Positions 24,460 to 33,692 are shown, counted from the stretch's first letter. The stretch is DNA of 64,000 nt from Azospirillum sp. B510 (GCF_000010725.1 NC_013855.1:310001-374000); one strand, 5' to 3'. Translations and numbers: made by a program. Notes: generated by a model not told the origin, from the sequence alone.

Positions 24460-26295
24460 TCACTCGTTCTTGACCTTGACGTAGGAGCCGGGCGCGTCCT
24501 CCAGGGCGGGCAGGGCGCCATCGCCAGGTTGGCGGGCGGGCACCTTGCCGTTGGCATATTGGCCGACCCACCTGTTCCACTCCGGCCACCAGGAGCCGGG
24601 GGTCTGGGTCGCCTTCTCCAGCCACTCGTCGGAGGTCTTGGCCAGCTTGTCGCTGGTCCAGTAGCAGTATTTGTTGGCCGCCGGCGGGTTGACGACGCCG
24701 GCGATGTGCCCCGACGCTCCCAGCACGAATTTGACCGGGCCGCTGAACAGCTGGGCGCCGCTGTAGGTGCTCTTCCACGGCGCGATGTGGTCCTCGCGGG
24801 CCGACAGGAACAGCGACGGCACCTTGATCTTGCCGAGATCGACGGGAACGCCCTTCAGCGTCACCGCCCCCGGCTGCGCCAGCATGTTCTTCTGGTACAT
24901 GTTGCGCAGATAGAAGCTGTGCATCGCCGCCGGCATGCGGGTGCTGTCGCTGTTCCAGTACAGCAGGTCGAAGGGGAAGGGATCCTTGCCCAGCAGGTAG
25001 TTGTTGACGACGAACGACCAGATGAGGTCGTTGGCGCGCAGCATGTTGAAGGTGGTCGCCATCTTGGCGCCGTCGAGATAGCCCTGTTCGGCCATCTGCC
25101 CTTCGATGAAGGTCAGCTGCTCCTCGTCGATGAAGATCGACAGTTCGCCGGCCTCGGCGAAGTCCAGCATCGTGGTGAAGAAGGTCGCCGACTTGATGCG
25201 GTCGTCCTTCTTGACCGCCATGTAGGAGAGGGTGGAGGCCAGCAGCGTGCCGCCCAGGCAATAGCCGATGGCGTTGACGTCCTTCTCCCCGGTCGCCTTC
25301 TCGATGGCGTCGAGCGCCGCCAGCGGGCCTTCGACCATGTAGTCCTCGAAGCCCTTGGCCGCCAGCGTCTCGTCCGGGTTGACCCAGGACAGGACGAAGA
25401 CGGTGTGGCCCTGGTCGACCGCCCACTTGATGAAGCTGTTCTTCTCGCGCAGGTCGAGGATGTAGAACTTGTTGATCCAGGGCGGCACGATCATCAGCGG
25501 GCGCTTGTTCACGTCCGGCGTGGTCGGCGTGTACTGGATCAACTGCATCAGGCTGGTCTGGAACACCACCTTGCCCGGCGTGACCGCGATGTTCTTGCCC
25601 AGTTGGAAGGCGTCATAATCGGTCATGGAGATTCGCAGCTCGCCCTTGCCGCGCTCCAGATCCTTCAGCAGATGCTCCAGCCCCTTGACCAGATTCTCGC
25701 CGCCGCTCTCGATGGTCGCCCGCAGCACCTCCGGATTGGTCATGACGAAGTTGGACGGCGCCATCGCGTCGACGAACTGGCGGGTGTAGAAATCGACCTT
25801 CTTGGCGGTGTGGTCGTCCAGCCCCTCGACCTGATTGACGGTCGACTGCATCCACCGGGCGCTCAGCAGGTAGGATTGCTTGATGAAGTCGAACAGCGTG
25901 TTCTCGTCCCAGGCGGCGTCCTTGAAGCGGCGGTCGTCCTTGGCGGGGGCGATGACCGGCTGCGTCTCCTGCCCGAAGAAACGCTGGGTGGTGCGCTGCC
26001 ACAGGGTCAGGTAATCCTGCCACAGCGACATCTGCGCCTGCATCAGCTTGGCCGGGTCGGCCATCATGCGGGTGGTCATCTCGAGGAAGGCGTGGCCGAC
26101 GCCCATCGGGTCGGGGCTCTTCGGGCCGGCGCCGTCGGCGGCCTGCCGCGCGAGGAACTCGGAGACCAGCCGCTGGCTCTGCTCGGCGATGCGGGTCATC
26201 GCCCGCGACATCTCTACCGGATCGGGAAGCTTGACGTCGGGCACCTGGGGGGAAGCCGGGGTGGAAGCCTGAGGGGGGGCCTTGGTCTCGGCCAT
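24460..26295 (-). CDS. phaC: Class I poly(3-hydroxyalkanoate) synthase
   Basis: 611 aa, typical for class I PhaC. It polymerises 3-hydroxyacyl-CoA into storage polyester on the granule surface. The lipase-like box is GYCLGG with catalytic Cys346; the later Asp (FLSAREDHIAPW) and His (LGASGHIAGVVNPP) of the triad are present. The N-terminal part is the variable domain, opened by a Pro-rich stretch. ATG 26295 has AAGGA upstream; the open frame to 26580 adds a non-homologous extension. No phaA, phaB or phasin gene lies next to it here. Confidence 0.95.
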   Translation of the reverse strand: MAETKAPPQASTPASPQVPDVKLPDPVEMSRAMTRIAEQSQRLVSEFLARQAADGAGPKSPDPMGVGHAFLEMTTRMMADPAKLMQAQMSLWQDYLTLWQRTTQRFFGQETQPVIAPAKDDRRFKDAAWDENTLFDFIKQSYLLSARWMQSTVNQVEGLDDHTAKKVDFYTRQFVDAMAPSNFVMTNPEVLRATIESGGENLVKGLEHLLKDLERGKGELRISMTDYDAFQLGKNIAVTPGKVVFQTSLMQLIQYTPTTPDVNKRPLMIVPPWINKFYILDLREKNSFIKWAVDQGHTVFVLSWVNPDETLAAKGFEDYMVEGPLAALDAIEKATGEKDVNAIGYCLGGTLLASTLSYMAVKKDDRIKSATFFTTMLDFAEAGELSIFIDEEQLTFIEGQMAEQGYLDGAKMATTFNMLRANDLIWSFVVNNYLLGKDPFPFDLLYWNSDSTRMPAAMHSFYLRNMYQKNMLAQPGAVTLKGVPVDLGKIKVPSLFLSAREDHIAPWKSTYSGAQLFSGPVKFVLGASGHIAGVVNPPAANKYCYWTSDKLAKTSDEWLEKATQTPGSWWPEWNRWVGQYANGKVPARQPGDGALPALEDAPGSYVKVKNE

Positions 26296-26628
26296 GAGCA
26301 CGGTCCTTCTTCTTTGGGCGGGTGTCGCGTCGTCTCGGTCGCATCGCCTGTGTGACCACCGTCCGCGGGGCCCGGCTGGCGCCAGATTGGGCTTTGGGCC
26401 TCGCGGAGGGACGGCTATACAGGCTTGCTGTCGGTGATCTATGGGATGATGTCTGGGGGAAGGATGTCTGGGGGGCGTTCTGCACCATGTCGCTGTGGGT
26501 GGCGTGCGGCGGTCCGGCCTTCTGGTGCGGTGCGGGAGAAATACGAAACCTCTCATACACCGCAGGTGTGAACATTTCATTTCACGGATCGTCGCACAAG
26601 TGCGGTGTGGCGGCCAGAACGGGGAAGG
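26296..26628. other. Divergent intergenic region phaC / lipoprotein gene
   Basis: 333 bp without a convincing gene. An open frame from 26322 lacks a ribosome-binding site and homologous features. A GTGAA, eight bases, TTCAC inverted repeat near 26569-26586 lies in the likely phaC promoter region. I see no clear promoter pair. Confidence 0.4.
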
Positions 26629-27060
26629 ATGATGGTGACGGGCAGTCAGGGAGGCGGCCAGGGGAGTGGTCGCGGGATGGCGGCGGCCGGTCGGGTGGTC
26701 GGCGCGCTAATCGTTGCGGCGCCGATGGTTTTCGGGCTGGCGGGCTGCGGTGACCGGATGCTCGACACCGGTCCGCTGGGGGCCGTCCTCGGCGATCCGT
26801 CGCCGGTCAGCGACAATTCGTCGCCGGTTCGTGGCATGAGCGGAACCAATGACGAGTACCCCAATCTCGGCACGGTTCCGCCACGCCCGACCGATCTGAC
26901 TACCGAGGCCGAGCGTCAGCGATCGATGGACCGGCTGGCCGAGGACCGTGCGGCATCCCGTCGCACCAGGGCGCAGACGGAGGCGATTCCGATGCCGGCA
27001 CCGCTGCCCACCCCGATGGCGGTTCCGCCCAAGCCGGATTTGCGGCCGGGACGGAGTTAG
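26629..27060 (+). CDS. Small lipoprotein of unknown function
   Basis: 143 aa from ATG 26629 (GGGGAAGG upstream; starts at 26632, 26635 or 26677 are equally possible). A lipoprotein signal peptide, AAAGRVVGALIVAAPMVFGL followed by the lipobox LAGC, anchors it to a membrane on its periplasmic face. The mature part is Pro/Ser/Thr-rich and low in complexity (DPSPVSDNSSPVRG, then PMPAPLPTPMAVPPKPDLRP), with a charged central helix (TEAERQRSMDRLAEDRAASR). No known domain. Its stop TAG is part of TTAGAG, as at two other genes here. Confidence 0.65.
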   Translation: MMVTGSQGGGQGSGRGMAAAGRVVGALIVAAPMVFGLAGCGDRMLDTGPLGAVLGDPSPVSDNSSPVRGMSGTNDEYPNLGTVPPRPTDLTTEAERQRSMDRLAEDRAASRRTRAQTEAIPMPAPLPTPMAVPPKPDLRPGRS

Positions 27061-27103
27061 AGTCTCCGTCCGATTCACGTTTCAAGCGATAGCGCTTGAA
27101 ACG
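27057..27103. repeat. Intergenic element with TTAGAG edge and 11-bp hairpin
   Basis: It begins TTAGAGTCTCCGTCCG at the lipoprotein stop codon and contains CGTTTCAAGCG, four bases, CGCTTGAAACG (27078-27103). It shares the TTAGAG edge and stop-codon placement with the elements at 3604 and 24266, but the interior differs. Confidence 0.5.
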
Positions 27104-27131
27104 ATTGCACTCCAAGGGCTTCGGGCAAGGA

Positions 27132-27163
27132 AAAGGCCCCCGGCCAACCGGCCGGGGGCCTTT
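27132..27163. terminator. Bidirectional intrinsic terminator
   Basis: AAAGGCCCCCGGCC, loop AACC, GGCCGGGGGCCTTT: a 14-bp perfect stem with A-tract and T-tract, between the convergent lipoprotein and secretion-adaptor genes. Confidence 0.85.
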
Positions 27164-27215
27164 CCGCGTGCGGGAAGGCGACGGCTTCGATCGCCCGCCC
27201 CGGTCACGCCCCCCA

Positions 27216-28646
27216 TCATTCCTGGATGAACGCCTTCACATAGGACTGGCGCAGCGGCTGGATCAGATAGTCCAGCGGGGTGCGGGCGGACAGCACGATG
27301 CGGGCCTCCACCGGCATGCCGGCCTTGATCTTCAGATTGCGCACCTCGTGGGAATCGGCGTCCTTCAGGCGGATGCGCGCCAGATAATAGTCCTGGCGGG
27401 TCGCGTTGTCGGTCAGACGGTCGGCGGAGACGTAGGACACCGTGCCGTCGATGGTGCCGACGACGCGGCTGTCATAGGCGGTCAGCTGCACCTTCACCGG
27501 CAGGTCGACGGCCATCGACTTGATGTCCTTCGGCTGGATGCGGACCTCCGCCAGCAGGGCCTTGTCGTCGGGGACGATGTCCAGCACCGGCTCGTTGGCG
27601 GTGATGGTGCCGCCGACGGTGGGATGGCCGTACATCACCACGTCGCCGGTGTCCGGCGCCCTGATGGTGCGGTTGTCCAGGCGGTTCCTGGCGTCGCGGA
27701 TCTGTTCGGCCAGCTTCTGGGCGTCGCCGCGCGCCTTGTCCAGCTCGACCAGCACCTTCTCGCGGAAATCGCTGCGGCGGCGGACCAGATCGCCCTGGGC
27801 GTCGACCGCCTGCTGGCGCGACTGCGACATGCGGGCTTCCAGCTCATGGTCCTGGGCGTGCAGCTGGGCGTTCTCCTTCTGCGCCGCCACCAGCTTGGTG
27901 CGGGTGGAGTTGCCGCGGTCCAGCAGGCCCTGGGTGATCTGGATATCCTCGTCCGACAGCTTGATCTCGCGGGCCAGGAAGGCGCGCTGCTTTTCCAGGC
28001 TGTGCACCTCGTCACCCAGCGTGGCGATGCGGTCCTGGGTCAGCTTGGCTTCGGTGTCCAGCTGGTTGCGGCGGACCTGGAACAGCTTCTCCTGGTTCGT
28101 CATGGCGTTCTCGACCGCCGGCTCCCGGGCGCGGCGGGCGGCCAGCTCGGCCGGCCACTCGATGGCGGGCTTTTCGAACAGCTCGGCCGACAGGCGGGCT
28201 TCGGAGGCCAGCGTGTCGAACAGGGCGGCGTTCAGCATCTCCAGCCGGGTCTGCGCCTCGGTGCTGTCCAGCCGCATCAGCACCTGACCGGCGTCGACCC
28301 GGTCGCCTTCCTTGACCAGGATGGCGCTGATGACGCCGCCCTCGGTGTTCTTGATCACCTTGCGCCCGGTTTCCGGCGCCAGCGAGCCCGACGCGCTGAT
28401 CGCGCTGTGCAGGGGGGCGACCGCCGCCCAGCCGGTCATCCCGCCGAAACCGACCGCCAGGACCAGGAAGCCGCCGAGCAGCAGCCCGCGCACGCCGGTT
28501 TCCGGCATCGCCGCCCGCAGCGCATGGATCGAGGTGATGGTCGCGGTCTTGCGCGACGGCTTGCCGGAGGGGGTTTCGGAACCGTTGTCGGACGATTTCA
28601 TGTCGGTGGACAGGGGGGCGGGGAAGGTCGTGGTCATCGTGGTCAT
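27216..28646 (-). CDS. HlyD-family adaptor of a type I secretion system
   Basis: 476 aa, the length of PrtE/HlyD periplasmic adaptors. One N-terminal membrane helix (about 53-78, GVRGLLLGGFLVLAVGFGGM) follows a cytoplasmic segment. The first half-lipoyl segment is GSLAPETGRKVIKNTEGGVI. A long coiled-coil hairpin (about 150-320) and the closing lipoyl/beta-barrel part (RAPDTGDVVMYGHPTVGG) follow. It bridges the inner-membrane ABC exporter to a TolC-like channel. ATG 28646 has AAGGAAG upstream. It lies 71 bp after the ATPase gene in the same operon; no TolC homologue or substrate gene is next to it. Confidence 0.9.
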   Translation of the reverse strand: MTTMTTTFPAPLSTDMKSSDNGSETPSGKPSRKTATITSIHALRAAMPETGVRGLLLGGFLVLAVGFGGMTGWAAVAPLHSAISASGSLAPETGRKVIKNTEGGVISAILVKEGDRVDAGQVLMRLDSTEAQTRLEMLNAALFDTLASEARLSAELFEKPAIEWPAELAARRAREPAVENAMTNQEKLFQVRRNQLDTEAKLTQDRIATLGDEVHSLEKQRAFLAREIKLSDEDIQITQGLLDRGNSTRTKLVAAQKENAQLHAQDHELEARMSQSRQQAVDAQGDLVRRRSDFREKVLVELDKARGDAQKLAEQIRDARNRLDNRTIRAPDTGDVVMYGHPTVGGTITANEPVLDIVPDDKALLAEVRIQPKDIKSMAVDLPVKVQLTAYDSRVVGTIDGTVSYVSADRLTDNATRQDYYLARIRLKDADSHEVRNLKIKAGMPVEARIVLSARTPLDYLIQPLRQSYVKAFIQE

Positions 28647-28717
28647 GGGACTTCCTTGGCTCTGTCGGGTCGGTCGCCGTCAGCCTGATGGTCGGTCTTG
28701 GGGGGACGGCGCGGCGG

Positions 28718-30487
28718 TCAGCCGGCGGTCCCGGCCGTGGCGGTGGACGGACCCGTTTGAGGGCCGAGATTGCGGAGGCGGGCGAGGTTGACGGCGCCGG
28801 GCTGGGCCTGCTGCTCCGGACGCGGCAGCTCCATCGCCATGCCGTTCTTCAGGACGTAGGTGTGGTCGGCCATGTCGACGAAGACCGGGGCGTGGGTCAT
28901 GACGATGGTGGTCGCCCCGCGCTCCTTGCAGGCCGCGACGAAGGCGCGGACCGCCTTGATGCCCAGCTCGTCCAGTCCCGCGGTCGGCTCGTCCAGCACC
29001 AGCAGCGGCGGCCGGGCGAAGGCGGCGCGGGCGAGGCCGATCAGGCGGGCGCTGGCGCCGGTGATCGGGGACAGCGGGTCGTTGACCTCGGTCTCGTAGC
29101 CCATCGGCAGGCTTTCGATCCATTCATGGATGCCGACGGCCTTGGCGGCCTCCTCCACCTGATCGCGGGTGGCGCTGGTGAAGCGGGCGATGTTGTCGGC
29201 GATGCTGCCCGGCAGCAGATCGACCTGTTGCGGCAGGTAGCCGATGCCTTGTTCGGGGCTGTCGGGGGTCAGAGTGGCGACGGACAGCCCGCCCAGCCGC
29301 ACCGTTCCGGCCGAGGGGAGGGCGACGCCGGCGAGCAGGCGGGCCAGCACCGACTTGCCCGAACGGTTGGGGCCGGCGATGCAGACGGTCTCGCCGGGCT
29401 CGACCGACAGGGTGACGCTGCGCAGGATCGGCTTCTGGTCGCGGGGCGAGACGAACAGCAGGTTCTCCACCGTCAGGCGCTCGCTCTCCACCGGGACGGA
29501 AGGACGCTCGGGCTCGCGCGACAGGCGCTTCAGCAGCGGCAACAGGCGGCGGACGGCCTGGGCGGAGCGGACCAGCCCGCCCCAGGCGCCGGCGGTCTGT
29601 TCGATCGGGGCGAGGCCGCGGCCGACCAGCATCGAGGTGGCGATCATGCCGCCGAAGGACAGATGCTGCTCGATCACCAGCCAGGCGCCGATGCCGGTGA
29701 CGGCGATCTGCAGGACCATGCGGACCCACTTGGTGGCGGCGCCGATGGCGGCGCTGCGCTCATAGCCCTGGCCCTGCATGGCGCTGGCGGTCAGGAAGTC
29801 GCGGTTGACGGCGTCGAGCGAGGCGTTCCCCATGCGCAGGCCGCGCACGGTGTCGGAGCGCGACGCCAGCGCCTCGAACAGCTTCTGGGCGCGGCTGGCC
29901 GGCAGTTTACTCTCGTCGTTGATGTCCTTGACCGCGACATAGCCGATCCAGCCCATCACCGCCATGATCAGCATCGACACCACCAGCACCAGCGCCAGCA
30001 TCGGGTGGATGACATAGATGCCGATGACATACAGCGGGGCCCAGGGCAGGTCCATCAGCGCCGGCAGCGAGGGGCGCGAGAAGGCGCCCTTCAGTTCGAT
30101 CAGGTCGGCGAGCGGGCCGCTGTCCGGACGGCCGCGGCCGGCGGCGTCGAGCGCGTCGGCGGTCAGCCGTCGGCGCCAGCGCACCTCCAGCGCGTTGCCG
30201 GCCCGCGCCAGCAGGCGCGACCGCACCATCTCCAGCAGACCGCTCAGCGTCAGCGCGATCACCACGATGACGGTCAGCATGGCCAGCGTGTCGTAATTGC
30301 CGGATGGAATGGCGCGGCTGAACACCTGAAGCGAATAGAGCGGCATGGCCAGCATCAGAGCGTTGATGGTGGCGCTGAAGATAAATGCACTAACAAGTAT
30401 CCTGCTGAAATAACCGCGATTGAAAGAAAGTTCCGGCTTGGTGGTTTCGGGCCGTCGCAAAGAGTCTGATTTCGTAGAAACAGGCAT
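28718..30487 (-). CDS. Type I secretion permease/ATPase (PrtD-like) with degenerate ABC motifs
   Basis: 589 aa from ATG 30487 (GGAGGG upstream), a fused membrane/ATPase half-transporter. The membrane domain spans about residues 20-300. In the nucleotide-binding domain the Walker A is GPNRSGKS (Arg where Gly is usual), the Q-loop region is GYLPQQVDLLPGSIADNIAR, Walker B is LLVLDEPTAGLD and the switch His is in MTHAP. The ABC signature, normally LSGGQRQR, reads ITGASARL. ATP binding may persist, but cycling could be altered. It probably exports an unlinked substrate through the HlyD-type partner. Confidence 0.86.
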   Translation of the reverse strand: MPVSTKSDSLRRPETTKPELSFNRGYFSRILVSAFIFSATINALMLAMPLYSLQVFSRAIPSGNYDTLAMLTVIVVIALTLSGLLEMVRSRLLARAGNALEVRWRRRLTADALDAAGRGRPDSGPLADLIELKGAFSRPSLPALMDLPWAPLYVIGIYVIHPMLALVLVVSMLIMAVMGWIGYVAVKDINDESKLPASRAQKLFEALASRSDTVRGLRMGNASLDAVNRDFLTASAMQGQGYERSAAIGAATKWVRMVLQIAVTGIGAWLVIEQHLSFGGMIATSMLVGRGLAPIEQTAGAWGGLVRSAQAVRRLLPLLKRLSREPERPSVPVESERLTVENLLFVSPRDQKPILRSVTLSVEPGETVCIAGPNRSGKSVLARLLAGVALPSAGTVRLGGLSVATLTPDSPEQGIGYLPQQVDLLPGSIADNIARFTSATRDQVEEAAKAVGIHEWIESLPMGYETEVNDPLSPITGASARLIGLARAAFARPPLLVLDEPTAGLDELGIKAVRAFVAACKERGATTIVMTHAPVFVDMADHTYVLKNGMAMELPRPEQQAQPGAVNLARLRNLGPQTGPSTATAGTAG

Positions 30488-30771
30488 GAAGAGCCCTCCA
30501 ATTGTCACCGGTCGGCGCAGTGCCCACTGGATGCAGGCGAGACCAGGGAATGCCATCTTGGTAAATGGGACATTAACATTCGCCGACGTCACAGGATTGC
30601 CACCGGGCGCCACCACTTTTGCGCGGACCGGTTCAGGTCTTGTCTGTTCTTTCGGGGGGACTTGATGCTCTTCGCCGCAGGGGACATGACCTATGGCCGG
30701 TTGGAGGCGGCGGGGGTTGCCGTTATCGTGCGCGGGCGGCGGTTCCGCCGGTCCACCCCAATCAGCCGGAG

Positions 30772-31305
30772 ATGATGATGGAAGGGCGCAAGGTCCCCTC
30801 GGTGGTGTTCAAGACCCGCGTGCGCGACGAGAGCGTCGGCGGACCCAACCCGTTCCGTTGGCAGGATGTGCGGAGCGACGAGCTGTTCCAGGGCAAGCGG
30901 GTGGTGCTGTTCTCGCTGCCCGGCGCCTTCACGCCGACCTGTTCCAACGAACAATGCCCGGCCTTCGAGCGGCTTTATGACGACTTCAAGGCGCTGGGGG
31001 TCGACGAGGTCTATTGTCTCAGCGTCAACGACGCCTTCGTCATGTTCCAGTGGGGCAAGAGCCTGAACCTGAAGAATGTGAAGCTGATCCCCGACGGGTC
31101 GGGCCATTTCACCCGGCGCATGGGCATGCTGATCGACAAGGATCATCTGGGCTTCGGCTTCCGCTCCTGGCGCTATGCCATGGTGGTGAAGGACGGCGTC
31201 GTCGAGAAATGGTTCGAGGAACCGGGGATCAACGACGACGGCGAGAATGGCGACCCCTATGGCGAATCGTCGCCGGAAAATATGCTCGCCTATCTGCGGA
31301 GCTGA
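30772..31305 (+). CDS. Peroxiredoxin (PRDX5/AhpE-like, redoxin family)
   Basis: 177 aa (three ATGs in a row, 30772, 30775 and 30778; GGAG best fits the last). It reduces peroxides through a peroxidatic cysteine in GAFTPTCSNEQCP (Cys57 from the first ATG); a second cysteine five residues on could resolve it. FALGVDEVYCLSVNDAFVM-type blocks and DGSGHFTRRMGMLIDKDHLG match type II peroxiredoxins that use glutaredoxin or glutathione. No signal peptide, so it is cytoplasmic. A strong terminator follows. Confidence 0.9.
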   Translation: MMMEGRKVPSVVFKTRVRDESVGGPNPFRWQDVRSDELFQGKRVVLFSLPGAFTPTCSNEQCPAFERLYDDFKALGVDEVYCLSVNDAFVMFQWGKSLNLKNVKLIPDGSGHFTRRMGMLIDKDHLGFGFRSWRYAMVVKDGVVEKWFEEPGINDDGENGDPYGESSPENMLAYLRS

Positions 31306-31370
31306 ACCCTTCCGAGTCGTCGCTTTCCGGTTACCGGAGAGCGGACCGGGATGAAGGATGCGGGAAGATG

Positions 31371-31408
31371 ATGGCCGGCGGGGTGAAGGCTCCGCCGGCC
31401 ATTTTCTT
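31371..31408 (+). terminator. Intrinsic terminator after the peroxiredoxin gene
   Basis: ATGGCCGGCGG, ten bases, CCGCCGGCCAT followed by TTTCTT. An 11-bp stem with a short T-rich tail, 66 bp after the stop. Confidence 0.75.
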
Positions 31409-31561
31409 ATGGCACCGCTCTCTCTCGACGATTGTCGGGTGGTGACGGCACCAATCTAGGGATGCGTGTGAAAAGGACGCATTCCCCCTTTTTGTTAGAC
31501 AATCCTTATTTCCTTGCTACCTTTCGAGCCGGTTGGAGTGGATGGGGTTCGGCAAGTGGCA

Positions 31562-32608
31562 GTGAAATGCCCGATCCGGTGTGTTCTGGTTGTGCTTCTG
31601 GCGGCGGCGGTCTCGTTCGTTTCCGGTGGCGCCATCGCCGGTCCTGCGGCCGGCAGTCAGGATGCCGCGCCACTCGTCCCGCGCAACGTGGTGCTGGCGA
31701 AGACCTCGGCCTCGGGGCTCGCAGCCGGCGCCTTCATGGCGGTCCAGTTCCACGTCGCCCATTCGTCCGAGATGGCCGGCGTCGGCCTGATCGCCGGCGG
31801 CCCCTATCTCTGCGCCGCTGGAAATCCTCTGATGGCGGCGGCCTGCATGCAGGGGAACGCGCTTTGGCCCCATGGCCAGTCGCTGTACGAGGCGGCCTTG
31901 CCGCTGGCGATGACCGGGGCGATCGACCCGCTGGACCGCTTGACGGAGGCGCAGGTCTATCTGTTCAGCGGCACCGCCGACATGGTGGTGAACCGCAAGG
32001 CGGTGGAGGAGACGGAGGCCTTCTATCGCGCCGCCCATGTGCCGCCGAACCGGATCAGGATGGAAACCGGGCTGGAGGCCGGCAACGGCTTCATCGCGCC
32101 GGGGGGCGTCAACGACTGCAACGCCAACCGCAGCCCCTATGTCAACGCGTGCGGCGACTATGATCAGGCCGGACGGATCCTGTCGCACATCTATGGCGGC
32201 CTGAATCCTCCGCTTGAGAACCAAGGTGCCGGCCAGCCGGCCGCCAGCCCCTTCGACCAGACGCCGTTCGGCGATCCGGTACGCACCGGGTTGGCGCCTG
32301 CCGGCTATGTCTATGTGCCACCGGCCTGTGCGGGTGGTGCGGCCTGTGCCGTGCACATCGTCTTTCACGGATGCCGCCAGTCCGCGGCCGAGGTCGGCGA
32401 CGCGGTGACCGCCGGTGCCGGCTTCAACCGCTGGGCGGCCAACAACAATCTGATCGTGCTCTACCCGCAGCTGTCGCCGCGCCGGTCCGCGGATCCGATC
32501 GCCTGCTGGGACTGGATCGGCACGACGGGGGCGGATTACGCGACGAAGGGCGGGGCGCAGATCGCTGCGGTCCATGCGATGTTGACAACCCTTGCCGGGC
32601 AAAGGTGA
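31562..32608 (+). CDS. PHB-depolymerase-like protein lacking catalytic residues
   Basis: 348 aa from GTG 31562, which gives a clean signal peptide (MKCPIRCVLVVLLAAAVSFV then SGGAIA). It is a paralogue of the next gene in length, order of motifs and C-terminal blocks (VHIVFHGCRQSAAEVGDAV, NNLIVLYPQL, CWDWIG). The nucleophile box, GISSG in the neighbour, is GLAAG here, so the serine is Ala54. The neighbour's H180 aligns with Gly174; only the Asp (GTAD, Asp140) is kept. It is therefore predicted to be an inactive, exported homologue, possibly a polymer-binding or regulatory protein. Confidence 0.82.
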   Translation: MKCPIRCVLVVLLAAAVSFVSGGAIAGPAAGSQDAAPLVPRNVVLAKTSASGLAAGAFMAVQFHVAHSSEMAGVGLIAGGPYLCAAGNPLMAAACMQGNALWPHGQSLYEAALPLAMTGAIDPLDRLTEAQVYLFSGTADMVVNRKAVEETEAFYRAAHVPPNRIRMETGLEAGNGFIAPGGVNDCNANRSPYVNACGDYDQAGRILSHIYGGLNPPLENQGAGQPAASPFDQTPFGDPVRTGLAPAGYVYVPPACAGGAACAVHIVFHGCRQSAAEVGDAVTAGAGFNRWAANNNLIVLYPQLSPRRSADPIACWDWIGTTGADYATKGGAQIAAVHAMLTTLAGQR

Positions 32609-32615
32609 CCTTTCC

Positions 32616-33692
32616 ATGATCATTTCCAAGCAAGCCATTCTGAAAACCACGCTGGCGGCGCTCGTCGCCCTGGCGCCCCTTCCGGTCGCGGCCCAGGACG
32701 GTGCTTCGATCAAGTTGGCCGACCTGAAGCTGAAGATCGACCCGACCCAGACCACGGTGTCGGGCATCTCCTCCGGCGCCTACATGGCCGGGCAGTTCCA
32801 GGTCGCCTATTCCAATCTGGTCAAGGCGGCCGGCATCGTCGCCGGCGGCCCCTATGACTGTGCCGAGGTGTCGGAGGGTGGCATCGCTCCGGCCGTGGTG
32901 GCGCTGAAGCGCTGCATGGATGTGGCGATGGGGCCGCCCAACGTGTCGGCCCTGGTCGCCAACGCCAAGGCGCGCGAGGCGGCGAAGGACATCGACCCGC
33001 TGTCCAACCTGGCGAAGTCGAAGATCTATCTGTTCAACGGTGACAACGACATCACGGTCAAGCGGCCGGTCGCCGACGCCACCGAGCAGTTCTACAAGGC
33101 GCTGGGCGTGCCGGAGGCGAATCTCACCTATGTGAAGCTGCCCAAGGCGGCGCACTCCTACGTCACCGACGGCTATGGCGCCGCCTGCGACTTCATCCCG
33201 AAAGAGGGTGAGAAGAGCGAATACATCAACAACTGCCAATATGATCAGGCCGGAGCCATCGTCAGCTTCTTCTACGCCGATGCGAAGACTCCGAACGCAG
33301 CCAATGCGGCCCGCCAGCCGCGGCTGTTCAACCAGGCGCCTTTCGTCGGCGATACCAGCCGCAGCGGCATGGCCAAGACCGGCTACGTCTATGTTCCGGA
33401 AGCCTGCGAGGGCGGCAAGCAGACCTGCCGCATCCACGTCGCCTTCCACGGCTGCCAGATGGCGTCGAACCTGATCGGCGATCATTTCGCCGTCCATGCC
33501 GGCTATAATCGCTGGGCCGACGTCAACAACATCGTCGTGCTCTATCCGCAGATCGACGGCGCGGCCAAGCCGACCTCCAACCCCAAGGCCTGCTGGGACT
33601 GGTTCGGCTACACCGGCTATGATTTCGCCCGCAAGAGCGGCTTCCAGATGACCGCGGTGCGCAAGATGATCGGTGCGCTGGCCGGGGAGTAA
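32616..33692 (+). CDS. Extracellular poly(3-hydroxybutyrate) depolymerase-like esterase
   Basis: 358 aa. Signal peptide MIISKQAILKTTLAALVALA up to AQD. Alpha/beta-hydrolase with nucleophile box G50-I-S52-S-G, acid NGDND (about Asp145), histidine in PKAAHSYVTD (His180), and an oxyanion region HVAFHGCQ. The C-terminal NNIVVLYPQIDG and ACWDWFGYTGYD are PHB-depolymerase family blocks. It probably cleaves short-chain polyhydroxyalkanoate or its oligomers outside the cytoplasm. The start at 32616 is seven bases after the stop of the inactive paralogue, so both are one operon. Confidence 0.85.
   Translation: MIISKQAILKTTLAALVALAPLPVAAQDGASIKLADLKLKIDPTQTTVSGISSGAYMAGQFQVAYSNLVKAAGIVAGGPYDCAEVSEGGIAPAVVALKRCMDVAMGPPNVSALVANAKAREAAKDIDPLSNLAKSKIYLFNGDNDITVKRPVADATEQFYKALGVPEANLTYVKLPKAAHSYVTDGYGAACDFIPKEGEKSEYINNCQYDQAGAIVSFFYADAKTPNAANAARQPRLFNQAPFVGDTSRSGMAKTGYVYVPEACEGGKQTCRIHVAFHGCQMASNLIGDHFAVHAGYNRWADVNNIVVLYPQIDGAAKPTSNPKACWDWFGYTGYDFARKSGFQMTAVRKMIGALAGE

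Noticed and set aside
26322..26753. 143-codon frame between phaC and the lipoprotein gene
   Set aside because: No ribosome-binding site, no motif, and it overlaps the lipoprotein start in another frame.
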